Notes: generated by a model not told the origin, from the sequence alone. Counted from the stretch's first letter, positions 16,666-26,367 are shown. The stretch is DNA of 64,000 nucleotides from CAXBNB01 sp040222275 (GCA_040222275.1 JAVKDJ010000002.1:467985-531984); one strand, 5' to 3'. Numbers and translations: made by a program.

Positions 16666-17535
16666 ATGCTGAAGGTTATTTCCCCGTCTTCTTTTTGGCA
16701 GGTTCTGAAATTGTCGAGAACACCAAACCTGATCATTATATTTTTCACACAGTATTGTACCGCCATTTTTCTTACCGGCCCCTATGGCCCCAACTGGTCT
16801 GTAATCTTTGAAGCGAAACTGCTTTTGCTCATTTTGAGCACCATCATTATAGCAGCCGCGGGCTATTACATCAACGATTATTATGACATCAAAATCGATA
16901 TGATCAACAAACCACATAAAGTAATCGTGGGCAATAAACTGGAAAGGCGGCCTGTCCTCATTTGGCATTTGATTTTCAATGCAGTGGGCATACTGTTGGG
17001 CACTTATGTTTCGTATTGGATTGGTGCAGTCAATTTATTGGCAGCATTTCTGCTCTGGTTTTACTCCAATCAATTGAAGAGGCTTCCCCTGCTGGGCAAC
17101 CTGACAGTATCTTTTCTTACAGGCCTGTCGTTGCTGGTTCTGGCCATCTATTTCCGTACCGCCGAGTTTTTGATTTTTGTCTATGCCTTTTTCGCTTTTG
17201 GCATCACCCTTATAAGAGAAGTGATCAAAGATATAGAAGACATGAAAGGGGATGAAGCTTTTGGGTGTAAGTCATTGCCCATAGTGCTGGGTATCAGGAA
17301 AACCAAATGGGTGCTTTATGTTCTGATTTTGGGATTTACCATTTCTCTATTTTACTTCGCAGGCAGGATGGGTAACGCCGTATTTACCGGCTACTTTTTG
17401 GCCCTACTCGTGCCCTCTTTGTTTTTAATTTATAAATTGATACGGGCAGATACGAAACGACACTTTTACCAACTGAGCCAATATTGCAAATTGCTGATGG
17501 TAGGTGGGGTTTTGAGTATGATACTGATAAACTAG
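16666..17535 (+). CDS. UbiA-family prenyltransferase
   Basis: The 289-residue integral membrane protein has about eight hydrophobic helices. It carries the two aspartate-rich prenyl-diphosphate-binding motifs of the UbiA family: NDYYDIKIDMINKPHK and REVIKDIEDMKGDEAFG. Bacteroidota homologs are usually labelled geranylgeranylglycerol-phosphate geranylgeranyltransferase-like, but the acceptor cannot be read from sequence; quinone or lipid prenylation are both possible. It is followed after six bases by purN, so the two are probably co-transcribed although unrelated in pathway. Confidence 0.85.
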   Translation: MLKVISPSSFWQVLKLSRTPNLIIIFFTQYCTAIFLTGPYGPNWSVIFEAKLLLLILSTIIIAAAGYYINDYYDIKIDMINKPHKVIVGNKLERRPVLIWHLIFNAVGILLGTYVSYWIGAVNLLAAFLLWFYSNQLKRLPLLGNLTVSFLTGLSLLVLAIYFRTAEFLIFVYAFFAFGITLIREVIKDIEDMKGDEAFGCKSLPIVLGIRKTKWVLYVLILGFTISLFYFAGRMGNAVFTGYFLALLVPSLFLIYKLIRADTKRHFYQLSQYCKLLMVGGVLSMILIN

Positions 17536-17541
17536 CAGCAA

Positions 17542-18120
17542 TTGAAGAAAAGAATAGCCATTTTTGCCTCAGGCGGAGGGACAAACGCAGAAAATTTTTT
17601 CGAATATTTTAAAAATTCCCCAACAATCGAAATCACGGCATTGTTCAGCAACAACCCGCAGGCCTATGCGCTTCAGCGGGCAAAAAACCACCAAATCGAA
17701 AATCAGGTTTTCAATAGAGATCAATTTTATAAATCTGATAAATTGCTGGAACTGCTCCAAGACAGGGAAATTGACTTTATCGTATTGGCTGGCTTTTTGT
17801 GGCTGGTGCCCCAATCTTTGGTGGAGGCTTACCCGGACAGGATCATTAACATACACCCGGCACTGCTTCCAAAATACGGGGGAAAGGGTATGTATGGCAT
17901 GCACGTGCATGAGGCTGTCAAGGGCAATGGCGAAACTGAAAGTGGTATTACTATACATTTGGTGAATGAAGTATATGATGATGGCAAAGTACTTTTCCAA
18001 CAATCCACCTCATTGACGACAGAAGATTCGCCCGAAAAAATCGCCGAAAAAATCCACGAGCTAGAATACAGGTTTTTCCCGGAAGTGGTCGAATCCTATA
18101 TTGAAGGATTCCGAAATTAG
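17542..18120 (+). CDS. purN: phosphoribosylglycinamide formyltransferase
   Basis: The 192-residue product begins at TTG 17542 (KKRIAIFASGGGTNAENF), which places the glycine-rich substrate loop at the expected N-terminal position. NIHPALLPKYGGKGMYG holds the catalytic Asn-His pair, and NEVYDDG the conserved aspartate. It transfers formyl from 10-formyl-tetrahydrofolate to GAR in purine synthesis. Length is normal. It lies six bases after the UbiA-family gene and about 190 bases before purH, which has its own -7 box. Confidence 0.95.
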   Translation: MKKRIAIFASGGGTNAENFFEYFKNSPTIEITALFSNNPQAYALQRAKNHQIENQVFNRDQFYKSDKLLELLQDREIDFIVLAGFLWLVPQSLVEAYPDRIINIHPALLPKYGGKGMYGMHVHEAVKGNGETESGITIHLVNEVYDDGKVLFQQSTSLTTEDSPEKIAEKIHELEYRFFPEVVESYIEGFRN

Positions 18121-18215
18121 GCTTGCCTCAGCGAAATCTTTAAAATTCCTTTGTTTGCGGGCAACAAGGCCAAATCTTTCATAGTTTTTAGTGTGTTTTC
18201 CCACAAATAAAAAAG

Positions 18216-18223
18216 TACTTTTG
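18216..18223 (+). promoter_or_regulatory. -7 box TACTTTTG before purH
   Basis: This exact TAnnTTTG match lies 86 bases before the purH ATG. The -33 region reads TGTG rather than TTTG about 20 bases upstream. The same TAnTTTTGC form occurs before purD and purM. Confidence 0.45.
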
Positions 18224-18309
18224 CAGCTTGTTTTACAGGAGCCGATTACTGGTTCCTTTGATTTAGACCAACTGGCCAGAGGCATCCTGGCTTGCAATAA
18301 AAGTAACCA

Positions 18310-19830
18310 ATGAAAAAGATAAGTTCGGCCCTAATATCCGTATATCACAAAGACAACTTAGAAGAAATAGTAAAAACCTTACATGCCAATGATGTTCAGC
18401 TGATATCAACCGGCGGCACACAGGCATTTATAGAAAACCTGGGTATTCCCGTTGTAGCAGTTGAAACATTGACCGACTACCCATCGATTTTTGGTGGAAG
18501 GGTTAAGACCCTCCACCCTAAAGTTTTTGGAGGCATTCTTAATAGAAGGGATAATGAGGGCGATGTAGCGGAAAAGGAAAATTACACCATTCCGGATATA
18601 GACCTGGTGATTGTGGATTTGTACCCATTTGAAGAAACGGTTGCTTCAGGGGCAAGTCAGGCCGATATCATCGAAAAGATAGATATTGGGGGAATCTCAC
18701 TCATTCGCGGGGCAGCAAAAAACTTTAAGGATGTACTGATAGTATCCTCCAGGGAACAGTATGCCGAGACCCTTGATATGTTGCAGGAGCAGGGTTGCGC
18801 CACATCTTTGGAGCAAAGACAAAAATTTGCCGGTAAGGCTTTTGACATTTCATCCCATTATGATTCGGCTATCTTCTCTTATTTCAACAGCAATGGCGAA
18901 GAACCTTCTGTCAAAATGAGCAAAAGAAATGGAAAAGTTTTGAGGTATGGGGAAAACCCACACCAAAAGGGCAGGTTCTTTGGAGACCTTGACGAGCTTT
19001 TTGACCAACTCAATGGCAAAGAGCTTTCTTACAATAATTTGGTGGATGTAGATGCTGCCATATCATTGATCAATGAATTTGAAGGCCAGAATGCATTTGC
19101 CATCATCAAGCATACCAATGCATGCGGTGTGGCCACAGCCGGCACCACTTGCGAGGCATATTTGAAGGCGCTTGAAGCAGACAATATCTCTGCTTTTGGT
19201 GGTGTACTGGTTTCCAATGCTACTATAGACCTGGAAGCCGCCAATGAGTTGAACAAGCTTTTCTTCGAAATACTTATTGCCCCATCATTTGATGAGGACG
19301 CCCTGTCTGTGTTGAAAACCAAGAAGAACAGGATACTCCTGGTAGAAAAGAAAAAGTGTCAGCCGCAAAAACAATTTAAGTCGTTGCTCAATGGAGTAAT
19401 CGAGCAGGATGTTGACAATATTACGGATGCTGCAGCAGACTTGAAGACGGTTACCAAAATTGCACCGAATCAGGAAGAGGTTGCCGCACTGATATTTGCA
19501 TCAAAAGTCGCCAAACACACCAAGTCAAATACGATAGTTTTTGCTAAGTCTGACAGGCTTATAGCCAGCGGAACAGGGCAAACCTCAAGGGTAGATTCTT
19601 TAAAGCAGGCAGTGGAGAAAGCATCATCTTTTGGTCTAAGCCTGGAAGGAGCGGCCATGGCATCAGATGCGTTTTTCCCATTTCCGGATTGTGTAGAGCT
19701 GGCCAATAATGCCGGGGTGAAAACAGTCATTCAGCCCGGTGGCTCAATCAAGGACCAATTGTCAATAGATTATTGCAATGAAAACAACATGTCCATGGTA
19801 TTTACCGGTACCAGGCATTTTAAGCATTAA
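18310..19830 (+). CDS. purH: bifunctional AICAR formyltransferase / IMP cyclohydrolase
   Basis: The 506-residue product has the cyclohydrolase (MGS-like) domain first: SALISVYHKDNLEEIV, ISTGGTQAF, FGGRVKTLHPKVFGGIL. The AICAR formyltransferase domain follows: LRYGENPHQKGRFF, IIKHTNACGVA, and SDAFFPFPDCVELA near the end, finishing VFTGTRHFKH. It performs the last two steps of IMP synthesis. Length and domain order are normal. It is a single gene, with purN just upstream and mreB downstream. Confidence 0.97.
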   Translation: MKKISSALISVYHKDNLEEIVKTLHANDVQLISTGGTQAFIENLGIPVVAVETLTDYPSIFGGRVKTLHPKVFGGILNRRDNEGDVAEKENYTIPDIDLVIVDLYPFEETVASGASQADIIEKIDIGGISLIRGAAKNFKDVLIVSSREQYAETLDMLQEQGCATSLEQRQKFAGKAFDISSHYDSAIFSYFNSNGEEPSVKMSKRNGKVLRYGENPHQKGRFFGDLDELFDQLNGKELSYNNLVDVDAAISLINEFEGQNAFAIIKHTNACGVATAGTTCEAYLKALEADNISAFGGVLVSNATIDLEAANELNKLFFEILIAPSFDEDALSVLKTKKNRILLVEKKKCQPQKQFKSLLNGVIEQDVDNITDAAADLKTVTKIAPNQEEVAALIFASKVAKHTKSNTIVFAKSDRLIASGTGQTSRVDSLKQAVEKASSFGLSLEGAAMASDAFFPFPDCVELANNAGVKTVIQPGGSIKDQLSIDYCNENNMSMVFTGTRHFKH

Positions 19831-19902
19831 AAAGGTTGCACGTCCGATGGGCTGACCCTATCCTGGCACTCAGTTTTTTGGGCTGTCAGGAGCCAATTTG
19901 GG

Positions 19903-19917
19903 AAACCCGCCGGGTTT
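19903..19917. other. perfect small palindrome between purH and mreB
   Basis: AAACCCG and CGGGTTT flank a single C, and a GGCT/AGCC hairpin lies just upstream. No T run follows, so this is at most a weak purH terminator. Its right arm supplies the TTTG that could serve as a -33 box for mreB, whose best -7 match is TAATTTTC at 19942. Confidence 0.4.
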
Positions 19918-19981
19918 GGCATTTATATAAAAACAATTTTGTAATTTTCCGCCTGTTCACATTTAAAGGGTATTATACAGC

Positions 19982-21010
19982 ATGGGTTTATTCGATTTTT
20001 TCTCAAGTGATATAGCCATTGATCTTGGCACAGCCAACACCTTGATCATTCACAAAGGCCAGGTTGTGGTGGACGAACCATCCATCATTGCAATCGACAA
20101 AGCAAAAAACAAAGTACTGGCCATTGGGAATGAAGCCATGCAGATGCATGAAAAAACCCATGACAATATCAAGACCATACGCCCTCTGAAAGACGGTGTT
20201 ATTGCCGACTTCCAGGCTGCTGAATTTATGATCAGGGGTATGATCAATATGATTGCCGACCACAAAAAGAGGTTTTTCCCGGCATCACATAGAATGATCA
20301 TCTGTATTCCGTCTGGTATAACCGAAGTAGAAAAAAGGGCAGTGAGGGACTCGGCTGAACACGCCGGGGCAAAAGAGGTATTTATGATATCTGAGCCGAT
20401 CGCGGCTGCTATTGGTATCGGAATAGAAATCAACAGGCCGGTAGGTAGCATGATCGTAGATATCGGGGGTGGTACTACAGAAATTGCAGTGATTGCCCTC
20501 TCTGGTATAGTATGTGATCAATCCATAAGGGTGGCGGGTGACGCGTTCAACAAGGATATTCTCGATTATATGAGGAGGCAACACAACCTGTTGATCGGTG
20601 AAAGAACTGCTGAGAAAGTAAAAATAACGATTGGTTCGGCCCTTACGGAATTGGAAGACCCCCCAGAGGATTTTGATATCAGGGGAAGGGATTTGATGAC
20701 GGGTATCCCGAAAGTAATACAACTGTCATATTCAGAAGTGGCCTTTGCCATTGATAAGTCAGTGTCGAAAATAGAAGAGGCAGTATTGAAAGCCCTGGAA
20801 ATCGCACCACCTGAATTGTCTGCCGATATTTATGACAATGGTATCTACCTTACGGGTGGAGGGGCATTGTTGCGTGGGCTAGACAAGAGGCTTGCCGCAA
20901 AAACCAAACTCCCGATACATGTAGCGGAAGATCCTTTGCTGGCAGTTGTGAAGGGCACAGGGATAGCATTGAAAGACATTGAAAAATATAAAGCAGTACT
21001 AATGCAATGA
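19982..21010 (+). CDS. mreB: rod shape-determining protein MreB
   Basis: The 342-residue actin homolog shows the phosphate-binding loops AIDLGTANTLI and VDIGGGTTEIAVI, the EPIAAAIG block and LTGGGALLRGLD. It forms membrane-associated filaments that organise cell-wall elongation. It is first gene of the elongasome run mreB-mreC-mreD-mrdA-rodA, followed by mreC after five bases. Length is normal. Confidence 0.98.
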   Translation: MGLFDFFSSDIAIDLGTANTLIIHKGQVVVDEPSIIAIDKAKNKVLAIGNEAMQMHEKTHDNIKTIRPLKDGVIADFQAAEFMIRGMINMIADHKKRFFPASHRMIICIPSGITEVEKRAVRDSAEHAGAKEVFMISEPIAAAIGIGIEINRPVGSMIVDIGGGTTEIAVIALSGIVCDQSIRVAGDAFNKDILDYMRRQHNLLIGERTAEKVKITIGSALTELEDPPEDFDIRGRDLMTGIPKVIQLSYSEVAFAIDKSVSKIEEAVLKALEIAPPELSADIYDNGIYLTGGGALLRGLDKRLAAKTKLPIHVAEDPLLAVVKGTGIALKDIEKYKAVLMQ

Positions 21011-21015
21011 TATAA

Positions 21016-21849
21016 ATGCGTCGACTTCTCCAGTTTCTTTTCCGGTACAGAGCGTTTCTATTATTTTTATTTTTGGAGAGTCTTAGTTTTTGGTTGATTG
21101 TTGAAAACAACAGCTATCAGGGCGCCAGGTATTTCAATTCAGCCAATGCTTTTACAGGTTCGATAAGCCAGGCCTCCCACGACCTCATTGCATTTTTTAA
21201 TTTATCAAGACAAAATAAAATACTGGCCGAAGAAAACGCCAGGTTAAAATCAAGGTTGTTGAGCCTGCCAGATAGCCTGGCAGGCGCGGCATTGGCACCT
21301 ACGGAAATTGACTCTTCTGTTTGGAATTTTGTTCCGGCAAAAGTCATCAACAACTCGGTGTTTTTACAAAACAACCATATTACCCTGGATAAAGGAACCA
21401 AAGAGGGTGTTTATAAAGGAATGGGAGTGATCGGCTCTGAAGGGGCAGTTGGCCAGGTGGTTGCCGCATCGGACCATTTTTCTTCCGTGGCTTCTATTTT
21501 ACATGGTGCACTACTGGTGTCTTCCATGCACGAGCCGTCCGGTTCACTTTGTACCACATCATGGGATGGATTGAATCCTCTGTATGTAAACATTCAATAT
21601 TTACCGAGGCACCTGTCCTTGTACCAGGGAGATACCATTCTCACATCAGGGTACAATACGTTGTTTCCTCCAGGCACTATGATCGGCACAATAGAAGATG
21701 TATCCATTGCAGAAGACGACACTTTTTATAATATTCGGGCAAAATTGTCCACAAACTTTTATCAGCTATCCTATGTTTATTTGGTTGATTTTAAGATGAA
21801 GGAGCAGAAGGATTCCCTGGAAAGAGCGCAACAACTAAGATATGAATAA
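21016..21849 (+). CDS. mreC: rod shape-determining protein MreC
   Basis: The 277-residue product has one N-terminal membrane segment (about residues 12-30), a coiled coil (about 65-88, LAEENARLKSRLLSL) and the periplasmic beta-barrel region with VIGSEGAVGQVV and the conserved LTSGYNTLFPPGTMIG block. MreC bridges MreB and the penicillin-binding proteins in the periplasm. Its 3' end overlaps mreD by eight bases, consistent with coupled translation. Confidence 0.94.
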   Translation: MRRLLQFLFRYRAFLLFLFLESLSFWLIVENNSYQGARYFNSANAFTGSISQASHDLIAFFNLSRQNKILAEENARLKSRLLSLPDSLAGAALAPTEIDSSVWNFVPAKVINNSVFLQNNHITLDKGTKEGVYKGMGVIGSEGAVGQVVAASDHFSSVASILHGALLVSSMHEPSGSLCTTSWDGLNPLYVNIQYLPRHLSLYQGDTILTSGYNTLFPPGTMIGTIEDVSIAEDDTFYNIRAKLSTNFYQLSYVYLVDFKMKEQKDSLERAQQLRYE

Positions 21850-22357
21850 ACAAGGGGCATTTGGCACCATATTATTATCCCTGATAATCATTTTTGCGCA
21901 GGTTTTTGTCTTCAAAGACCTGGTGCTTTTTGGTGTAGCTTTTTGTTTTTTCTATGTACTGGCGCTCTTGTTAATACCGGTTGAAACAAACCCAATGCTG
22001 CAGATAGTGATCGGGTTTGTGATTGGGTTGATCACAGATGCCTTTTATAGTACGCAGGGAGTACACGCATCGGCGGCTACCTTTTTAATGTTCGTGCGCC
22101 CTTTTTGGATCAATATCCTCAACCCGGGCACAGGTTATGGTGCCGTTGACCGCATCAACATAAGGACACAAGGGGTGCAGTGGTTTCTTACCTACACTTA
22201 TCCGTTGATATTGTTGCATTGCCTGATATTATTTTTTGTAGAGGCTTTTGGCTTTGCTAATTTTTTGATCACTTTGTCAAAGGCGTTTTTCAGCTCGCTG
22301 TTTACACTGGTGGTAGTGCTGATTATCCAGTATTTGTTTTTGAACAAGGCTAAGTGA
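21842..22357 (+). CDS. mreD: rod shape-determining protein MreD
   Basis: The 171-residue product has about five membrane helices and no long soluble region, as MreD proteins do. Assignment rests on size, hydrophobicity and its place overlapping mreC and followed by mrdA-rodA. The block VIGFVIGLITDAFYSTQGVH fits the MreD signature (G...D...G.hA). Confidence 0.88.
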   Translation: MNKQGAFGTILLSLIIIFAQVFVFKDLVLFGVAFCFFYVLALLLIPVETNPMLQIVIGFVIGLITDAFYSTQGVHASAATFLMFVRPFWINILNPGTGYGAVDRINIRTQGVQWFLTYTYPLILLHCLILFFVEAFGFANFLITLSKAFFSSLFTLVVVLIIQYLFLNKAK

Positions 22358-22379
22358 CTTAAATAAGTTGCTATAAAAA

Positions 22380-22401
22380 AACAGGGATTAATCCACCTGT
22401 T
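22380..22401 (-). terminator. terminator-like hairpin oriented against the operon
   Basis: AACAGG and CCTGTT flank a ten-base loop. On the minus strand the stem is followed by seven T, the form of an intrinsic terminator; on the plus strand there is no T run. No minus-strand gene lies nearby, so it would stop only antisense transcripts from mrdA. Confidence 0.4.
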
Positions 22402-22467
22402 CTGTGATATCAGCATTGTTTTTTTCGTTACTATGGGAGTACTATACCTTTAAGATATATATGATAT

Positions 22468-24279
22468 ATGAATGACAGCAGAAAATATATTATCAGGGCT
22501 TTGATATTGATAATAGCGGTCATTTTTGCGTCAAAACTTTTTTCCATACAAGTGCTCAACGAAAGCTACAGATTGGCTGCTGAGAGCAATATTGTGCAGG
22601 AAATTATCGAATACCCTTACCGCGGCTTGATTTTCGACCGCAACAAAGAGCTACTGGTATATAACGAGCCGAGCTACGACTTGATGGTGGTGCCAAGGGA
22701 AGTAGAAAACCTCGACACACTGGCTTTTTGTAGTGCCTTTGGCCTGGAGCGTGAAGATTTTGACAAAAGGATGATAAAGGCCTGGCGCTATTCTAGCATC
22801 AAACCATCCCAATTCATCAAGCAAATTCCCAGCGAAGATTTTGCCCGGGTGCAGGACAAGTTGGTTGGTTTTGAAGGCTTCTATGCCACTGCTAGAACGG
22901 TGAGGAAATATTCAAATGATGGCTTGGCCAATGTGTTTGGATACATAGGTGAAATAAGCTCGAACCAACTCAAGCGAGACACCAGCAACTACTACCGCTC
23001 TGGCGATTATATTGGTATTACCGGTATAGAGTCTTCTTACGAAGAGCAACTGAGGGGGCGCAGGGGTGTGAAATTCAAAATGGTGAATGTGAGGGGTATA
23101 GAAAAGGGGCCATTCAAAGGGGGTAGTCTTGATACCCTGGCCATACCAGGGGAGAATATTACCTTGTCAATAGATATTGATTTGCAGATGTATGCCGAGA
23201 GGTTGATGAAGGGCAAGATTGGGAGTGTGGTTGCCATCGAGCCATCCACAGGTGAAATTCTGGCTTTTGTGTCTAGCCCAAGCTACAATCCCAACCTGCT
23301 TACAGGAAGAAACTTCGGGGAAAATTATGGTAGTATAGCAACAGATAGTCTTCAACCATTGTTTAATCGCCCCCTTATGGCGATGTATCCACCCGGATCG
23401 ATTTTCAAAATAATCCAGGGCCTGATTGCACTTGAAGAAGGTGTATTGGGGCCAGAGGAAGAAATATATTGCGACAATACGCTCATAGCAGACCATGCGG
23501 CCCCCGGATACTACGATGTACAAAAAGCAGTAAAGTATTCTTCCAACAATTTCTTCGTGAAGGTTTTCAAAAGAATAATTAACCGGGATGCAGCAAGCGA
23601 TGCGAAAAGCCAATTTAATCAAGCTCCTATCGGATTGGGCAGATGGAATGACATGGTGTCCCAATTTGGACTAGGCTCCCCATTGGGAATTGACCTCCCC
23701 AATGAGGGGTCGGGATCTATTCCAAGCCCTGAACTGTACGATCAGATCTATAAAGGCAGGGGTACCTGGAAGTTTTCGAATATCTTTTCTTTAAGTATAG
23801 GGCAAGGTGAAATATTGATGAACCCCATCCAAATGGCCAATTTGGCCGCCATAATGGCCAACAGGGGGCATTATTATATTCCACACATCGCCAAGGGTAT
23901 CGGGCAGACCAACTATCTGGATCCGAAATATAAGGAAAGGCATGAGACAAATATAAGCCCTGAACATTTTCCTGTAATTATCAATGGTATGGAGGAGGTG
24001 GTGAACGCCACTGCTACCAGGGCCAAAATAAAAGACATTGCCATCTGTGGAAAAACAGGTACAGCGCAAAACCCCCATGGAGAAGACCATTCGGTATTCA
24101 TGGCGTTTGCCCCAAAGGAGAATCCGCAAATAGCCATTTCAGTTTTTGTGGAAAACGCCGGATGGGGAGGAAGGGCGGCTGCAACCACTGCCAGCTTGCT
24201 GATAGAGAAATATATTAGGGGAGAGATTACCCGACCATGGTGGGAGGAATTTGTTTTGAAAGGAGATTTTTTGTATTGA
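22468..24279 (+). CDS. mrdA: penicillin-binding protein 2, transpeptidase of the elongasome
   Basis: The 603-residue product has a membrane anchor at residues 8-26 and the pedestal region beginning EYPYRGLIFDRNKELLVYNE. The transpeptidase domain has its three motifs: PGSIFK (catalytic Ser, S-x-x-K), SSN in KYSSNNFF, and KTGTAQNPHG near residue 530. It cross-links peptidoglycan during elongation and works with RodA. It lies about 110 bases after mreD, and its end overlaps the rodA start. Confidence 0.96.
   Translation: MNDSRKYIIRALILIIAVIFASKLFSIQVLNESYRLAAESNIVQEIIEYPYRGLIFDRNKELLVYNEPSYDLMVVPREVENLDTLAFCSAFGLEREDFDKRMIKAWRYSSIKPSQFIKQIPSEDFARVQDKLVGFEGFYATARTVRKYSNDGLANVFGYIGEISSNQLKRDTSNYYRSGDYIGITGIESSYEEQLRGRRGVKFKMVNVRGIEKGPFKGGSLDTLAIPGENITLSIDIDLQMYAERLMKGKIGSVVAIEPSTGEILAFVSSPSYNPNLLTGRNFGENYGSIATDSLQPLFNRPLMAMYPPGSIFKIIQGLIALEEGVLGPEEEIYCDNTLIADHAAPGYYDVQKAVKYSSNNFFVKVFKRIINRDAASDAKSQFNQAPIGLGRWNDMVSQFGLGSPLGIDLPNEGSGSIPSPELYDQIYKGRGTWKFSNIFSLSIGQGEILMNPIQMANLAAIMANRGHYYIPHIAKGIGQTNYLDPKYKERHETNISPEHFPVIINGMEEVVNATATRAKIKDIAICGKTGTAQNPHGEDHSVFMAFAPKENPQIAISVFVENAGWGGRAAATTASLLIEKYIRGEITRPWWEEFVLKGDFLY
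24261..24266 (+). promoter_or_regulatory. Shine-Dalgarno-like AGGAGA deciding the rodA start
   Basis: AGGAGA lies nine bases before TTG 24276. Such a sequence is uncommon in this window and supports TTG 24276 over the ATG at 24237, which would overlap mrdA by 43 bases. Confidence 0.5.
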
Positions 24280-25544
24280 GTAGCAGGGGAAAAATATGGG
24301 ACAGGATTGATTGGATCACTGTGATACTGTACCTCATTTTGGTATTCTGGGGCTGGTTCAATATTTATGCGGCCGTCTATGATGAAGAACTGGCGGTTTC
24401 GATGTTTTCCTTATCCACCAATTCAGGCAAGCAGTTGATTTGGATTGGTACTTCTTTCCTGTTGATACTTGGGGTAATGATGCTGGATTTTAAGTTCTAT
24501 GATTCTTTCAGCTATGTTTTTTATGCCCTCATGATACTGCTGTTGTTGGCTGTGCTGGGTACCGGGACGATCGTGTCAGGCTCGAAATCCTGGTTTCAGG
24601 TCGGGGGCTTCCGTTTGCAGCCTTCGGAGTTCACTAAGTTTGCTACGGCCCTGGCTATAGCCAAGTTTTTGGGTACGGTAAATGTGAAGCTGGACAATGC
24701 CAAAAACCAGTTGATTGCGGCAGGGCTGATCGGTGTACCGATTGTCCTGATTATTTTGCAAGGGGATTTGGGTTCGGCCATGGTGTTTGGGGCGTTTGTG
24801 TTGGTATATTACCGCGAGGGTTTGTCACCCATCTTGTTTGCCCTTGGGTTGGGGGTTATCGCCTTGTTTATCGTATCCCTTTTAGTGGACCAAACGCTGA
24901 TTTTTATTGTCACCGGCTCTTTGGCACTTATTTTCATTGGCCTTTCTATCAAGAATTTTAAGAAAATCCTGGTCATCATTGGCATGGCTGTTTTTGTAGT
25001 GGGTATGGTCAAGAGTGTGGACTTCATCATGACTGATGTGCTCAAACCACACCAACGCAACAGGGTGGTGTCGCTGTTCAATCCCGATGCAGACCCCCTG
25101 GGTGTCGGCTGGAATGTGACCCAATCGAAGATAGCTATCGGCTCGGGAGGTGTTTTTGGCAAGGGTTTTTTAAATGGCACCCAAACCAAGTATGACTTTG
25201 TGCCCGAGCAGAGTACGGATTTCATATTCTGCACACTCGGTGAAGAACATGGATGGGTGGGAAGTGTCTTGTTGATTACCTTGTTTAGCATACTTCTTGT
25301 CAGGATTTCGATTATCGCCGAGCGGCAAAAGTCGCGGTTTGCCAGGGTGTATGGTTATGGCGTTTTGGCTGTGCTTTTTTTCCATTTTATGGTAAACATC
25401 GCCATGACGATTGGCTTGTTTCCTGTGATTGGCATCCCTCTTCCATTCTTCAGCTACGGGGGATCATCCCTTTGGTCATTTACCATTTTGCTGTTTATCC
25501 TGCTCAATCTGGATGCTCACCGCATGCAGGTGCTCATGCATTAA
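24276..25544 (+). CDS. rodA: peptidoglycan glycosyltransferase RodA (SEDS family)
   Basis: The product from TTG 24276 is 422 residues with about ten membrane helices. SEDS-family motifs are present: GSKSWFQVGGFRLQPSEFTK, QGDLGSAMV, PEQSTDFIF and PLPFFSYGGSSL. It polymerises lipid II into glycan strands with PBP2. The start overlaps the mrdA stop (TTGA), giving coupling between the two partners. It is the last gene of the elongasome operon. Confidence 0.95.
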   Translation: MSSRGKIWDRIDWITVILYLILVFWGWFNIYAAVYDEELAVSMFSLSTNSGKQLIWIGTSFLLILGVMMLDFKFYDSFSYVFYALMILLLLAVLGTGTIVSGSKSWFQVGGFRLQPSEFTKFATALAIAKFLGTVNVKLDNAKNQLIAAGLIGVPIVLIILQGDLGSAMVFGAFVLVYYREGLSPILFALGLGVIALFIVSLLVDQTLIFIVTGSLALIFIGLSIKNFKKILVIIGMAVFVVGMVKSVDFIMTDVLKPHQRNRVVSLFNPDADPLGVGWNVTQSKIAIGSGGVFGKGFLNGTQTKYDFVPEQSTDFIFCTLGEEHGWVGSVLLITLFSILLVRISIIAERQKSRFARVYGYGVLAVLFFHFMVNIAMTIGLFPVIGIPLPFFSYGGSSLWSFTILLFILLNLDAHRMQVLMH

Positions 25545-25548
25545 AAAA

Positions 25549-25572
25549 CCCAATCCCTTTTCAGGAATTGGG
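25549..25572. terminator. weak hairpin between rodA and cysH
   Basis: CCCAAT and ATTGGG form a six-pair stem with an A run before it and a loose T-rich stretch after. It lies between two convergent genes and may end both transcripts. Confidence 0.45.
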
Positions 25573-25595
25573 CTTGCAATTATTTTCGTTTAAGC

Positions 25596-26327
25596 CTACA
25601 GGTGCAGCCCGCATTCAGTTTTAGGACTGTTGTTCCACCTGCCAGACCGGCCTTTTCCTGGTACGGTACAGTGCTCGCATCCTATGGAAAAATACCCTTT
25701 GGCCACCAGCGGGTGAAAGGGCAGGTTGTGGTCTTTTATGTAAGCTTCCCTTTCTTCCTGGGTAACATCCAGCAACGGGTAAAACTTCACAATGCCATTT
25801 CTATCTTCAAAAATATCGAGGGACGACCGGTGGTCGCTTTGCCATTCCATTAGCCCGGATACCCAAATTTTGAAATTTTCCTTGATATCGTTGAGGGGTT
25901 CAACTTTATTGATAGAGCAACAGAAATCCGGATCCTTTTTCCACGTTTCTTCCTTGGTGGTAAACTCGTGTTTCCACTCTTCGGCCCGTATGCTTTCCAC
26001 ATTCAATCCATAGAGTTCGGTGAGCTTCTCTTTGTATTCAAGGGTTTCCCTGAAGTGATAGCCCGTGTCTATGAAATAAATTTTTTGCTTTGGGTGGATT
26101 TTTGAAAACACCCTGAGCAGGAAAGCAGAAGTGGCAGCAAAAGAGGAAGTCAACATGATGTCCTTTTCATCAAAGTCCTCGTACAGAGCCCTCACACGCT
26201 CGTTTACAGAAAGCGAATGGTATTTGTCATTCAGCAATTTGATCTGTTCGGCACGGGTGTCAGGATTGTCAAGGTCAAATGGCGCATTGACCAGTTGATT
26301 TTGTGTTTCTGCTTTTTCAGCCTCCAT
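25596..26327 (-). CDS. cysH: adenylyl-sulfate (APS) reductase of the CysH family
   Basis: The 243-residue product from ATG 26327 (a TTG at 26339 is also in frame) has the PP-loop nucleotide-binding segment LTSSFAATSAFLL. It has the four iron-sulfur-ligand cysteines CC (136-137) and CxxC (217, 220). The redox-active cysteine is in the C-terminal ECGLHL. The paired CC...CxxC set marks the 4Fe-4S type that reduces APS, and often PAPS, to sulfite with thioredoxin. It is a single gene read through a SAM-I riboswitch, tying sulfate reduction to methionine/SAM supply. Substrate preference is inferred from the cysteines. Confidence 0.92.
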   Translation of the reverse strand: MEAEKAETQNQLVNAPFDLDNPDTRAEQIKLLNDKYHSLSVNERVRALYEDFDEKDIMLTSSFAATSAFLLRVFSKIHPKQKIYFIDTGYHFRETLEYKEKLTELYGLNVESIRAEEWKHEFTTKEETWKKDPDFCCSINKVEPLNDIKENFKIWVSGLMEWQSDHRSSLDIFEDRNGIVKFYPLLDVTQEEREAYIKDHNLPFHPLVAKGYFSIGCEHCTVPGKGRSGRWNNSPKTECGLHL

Positions 26328-26367
26328 ATTCTCTATCAATTAAATTAAATATTGCTTCTCTTACGTA

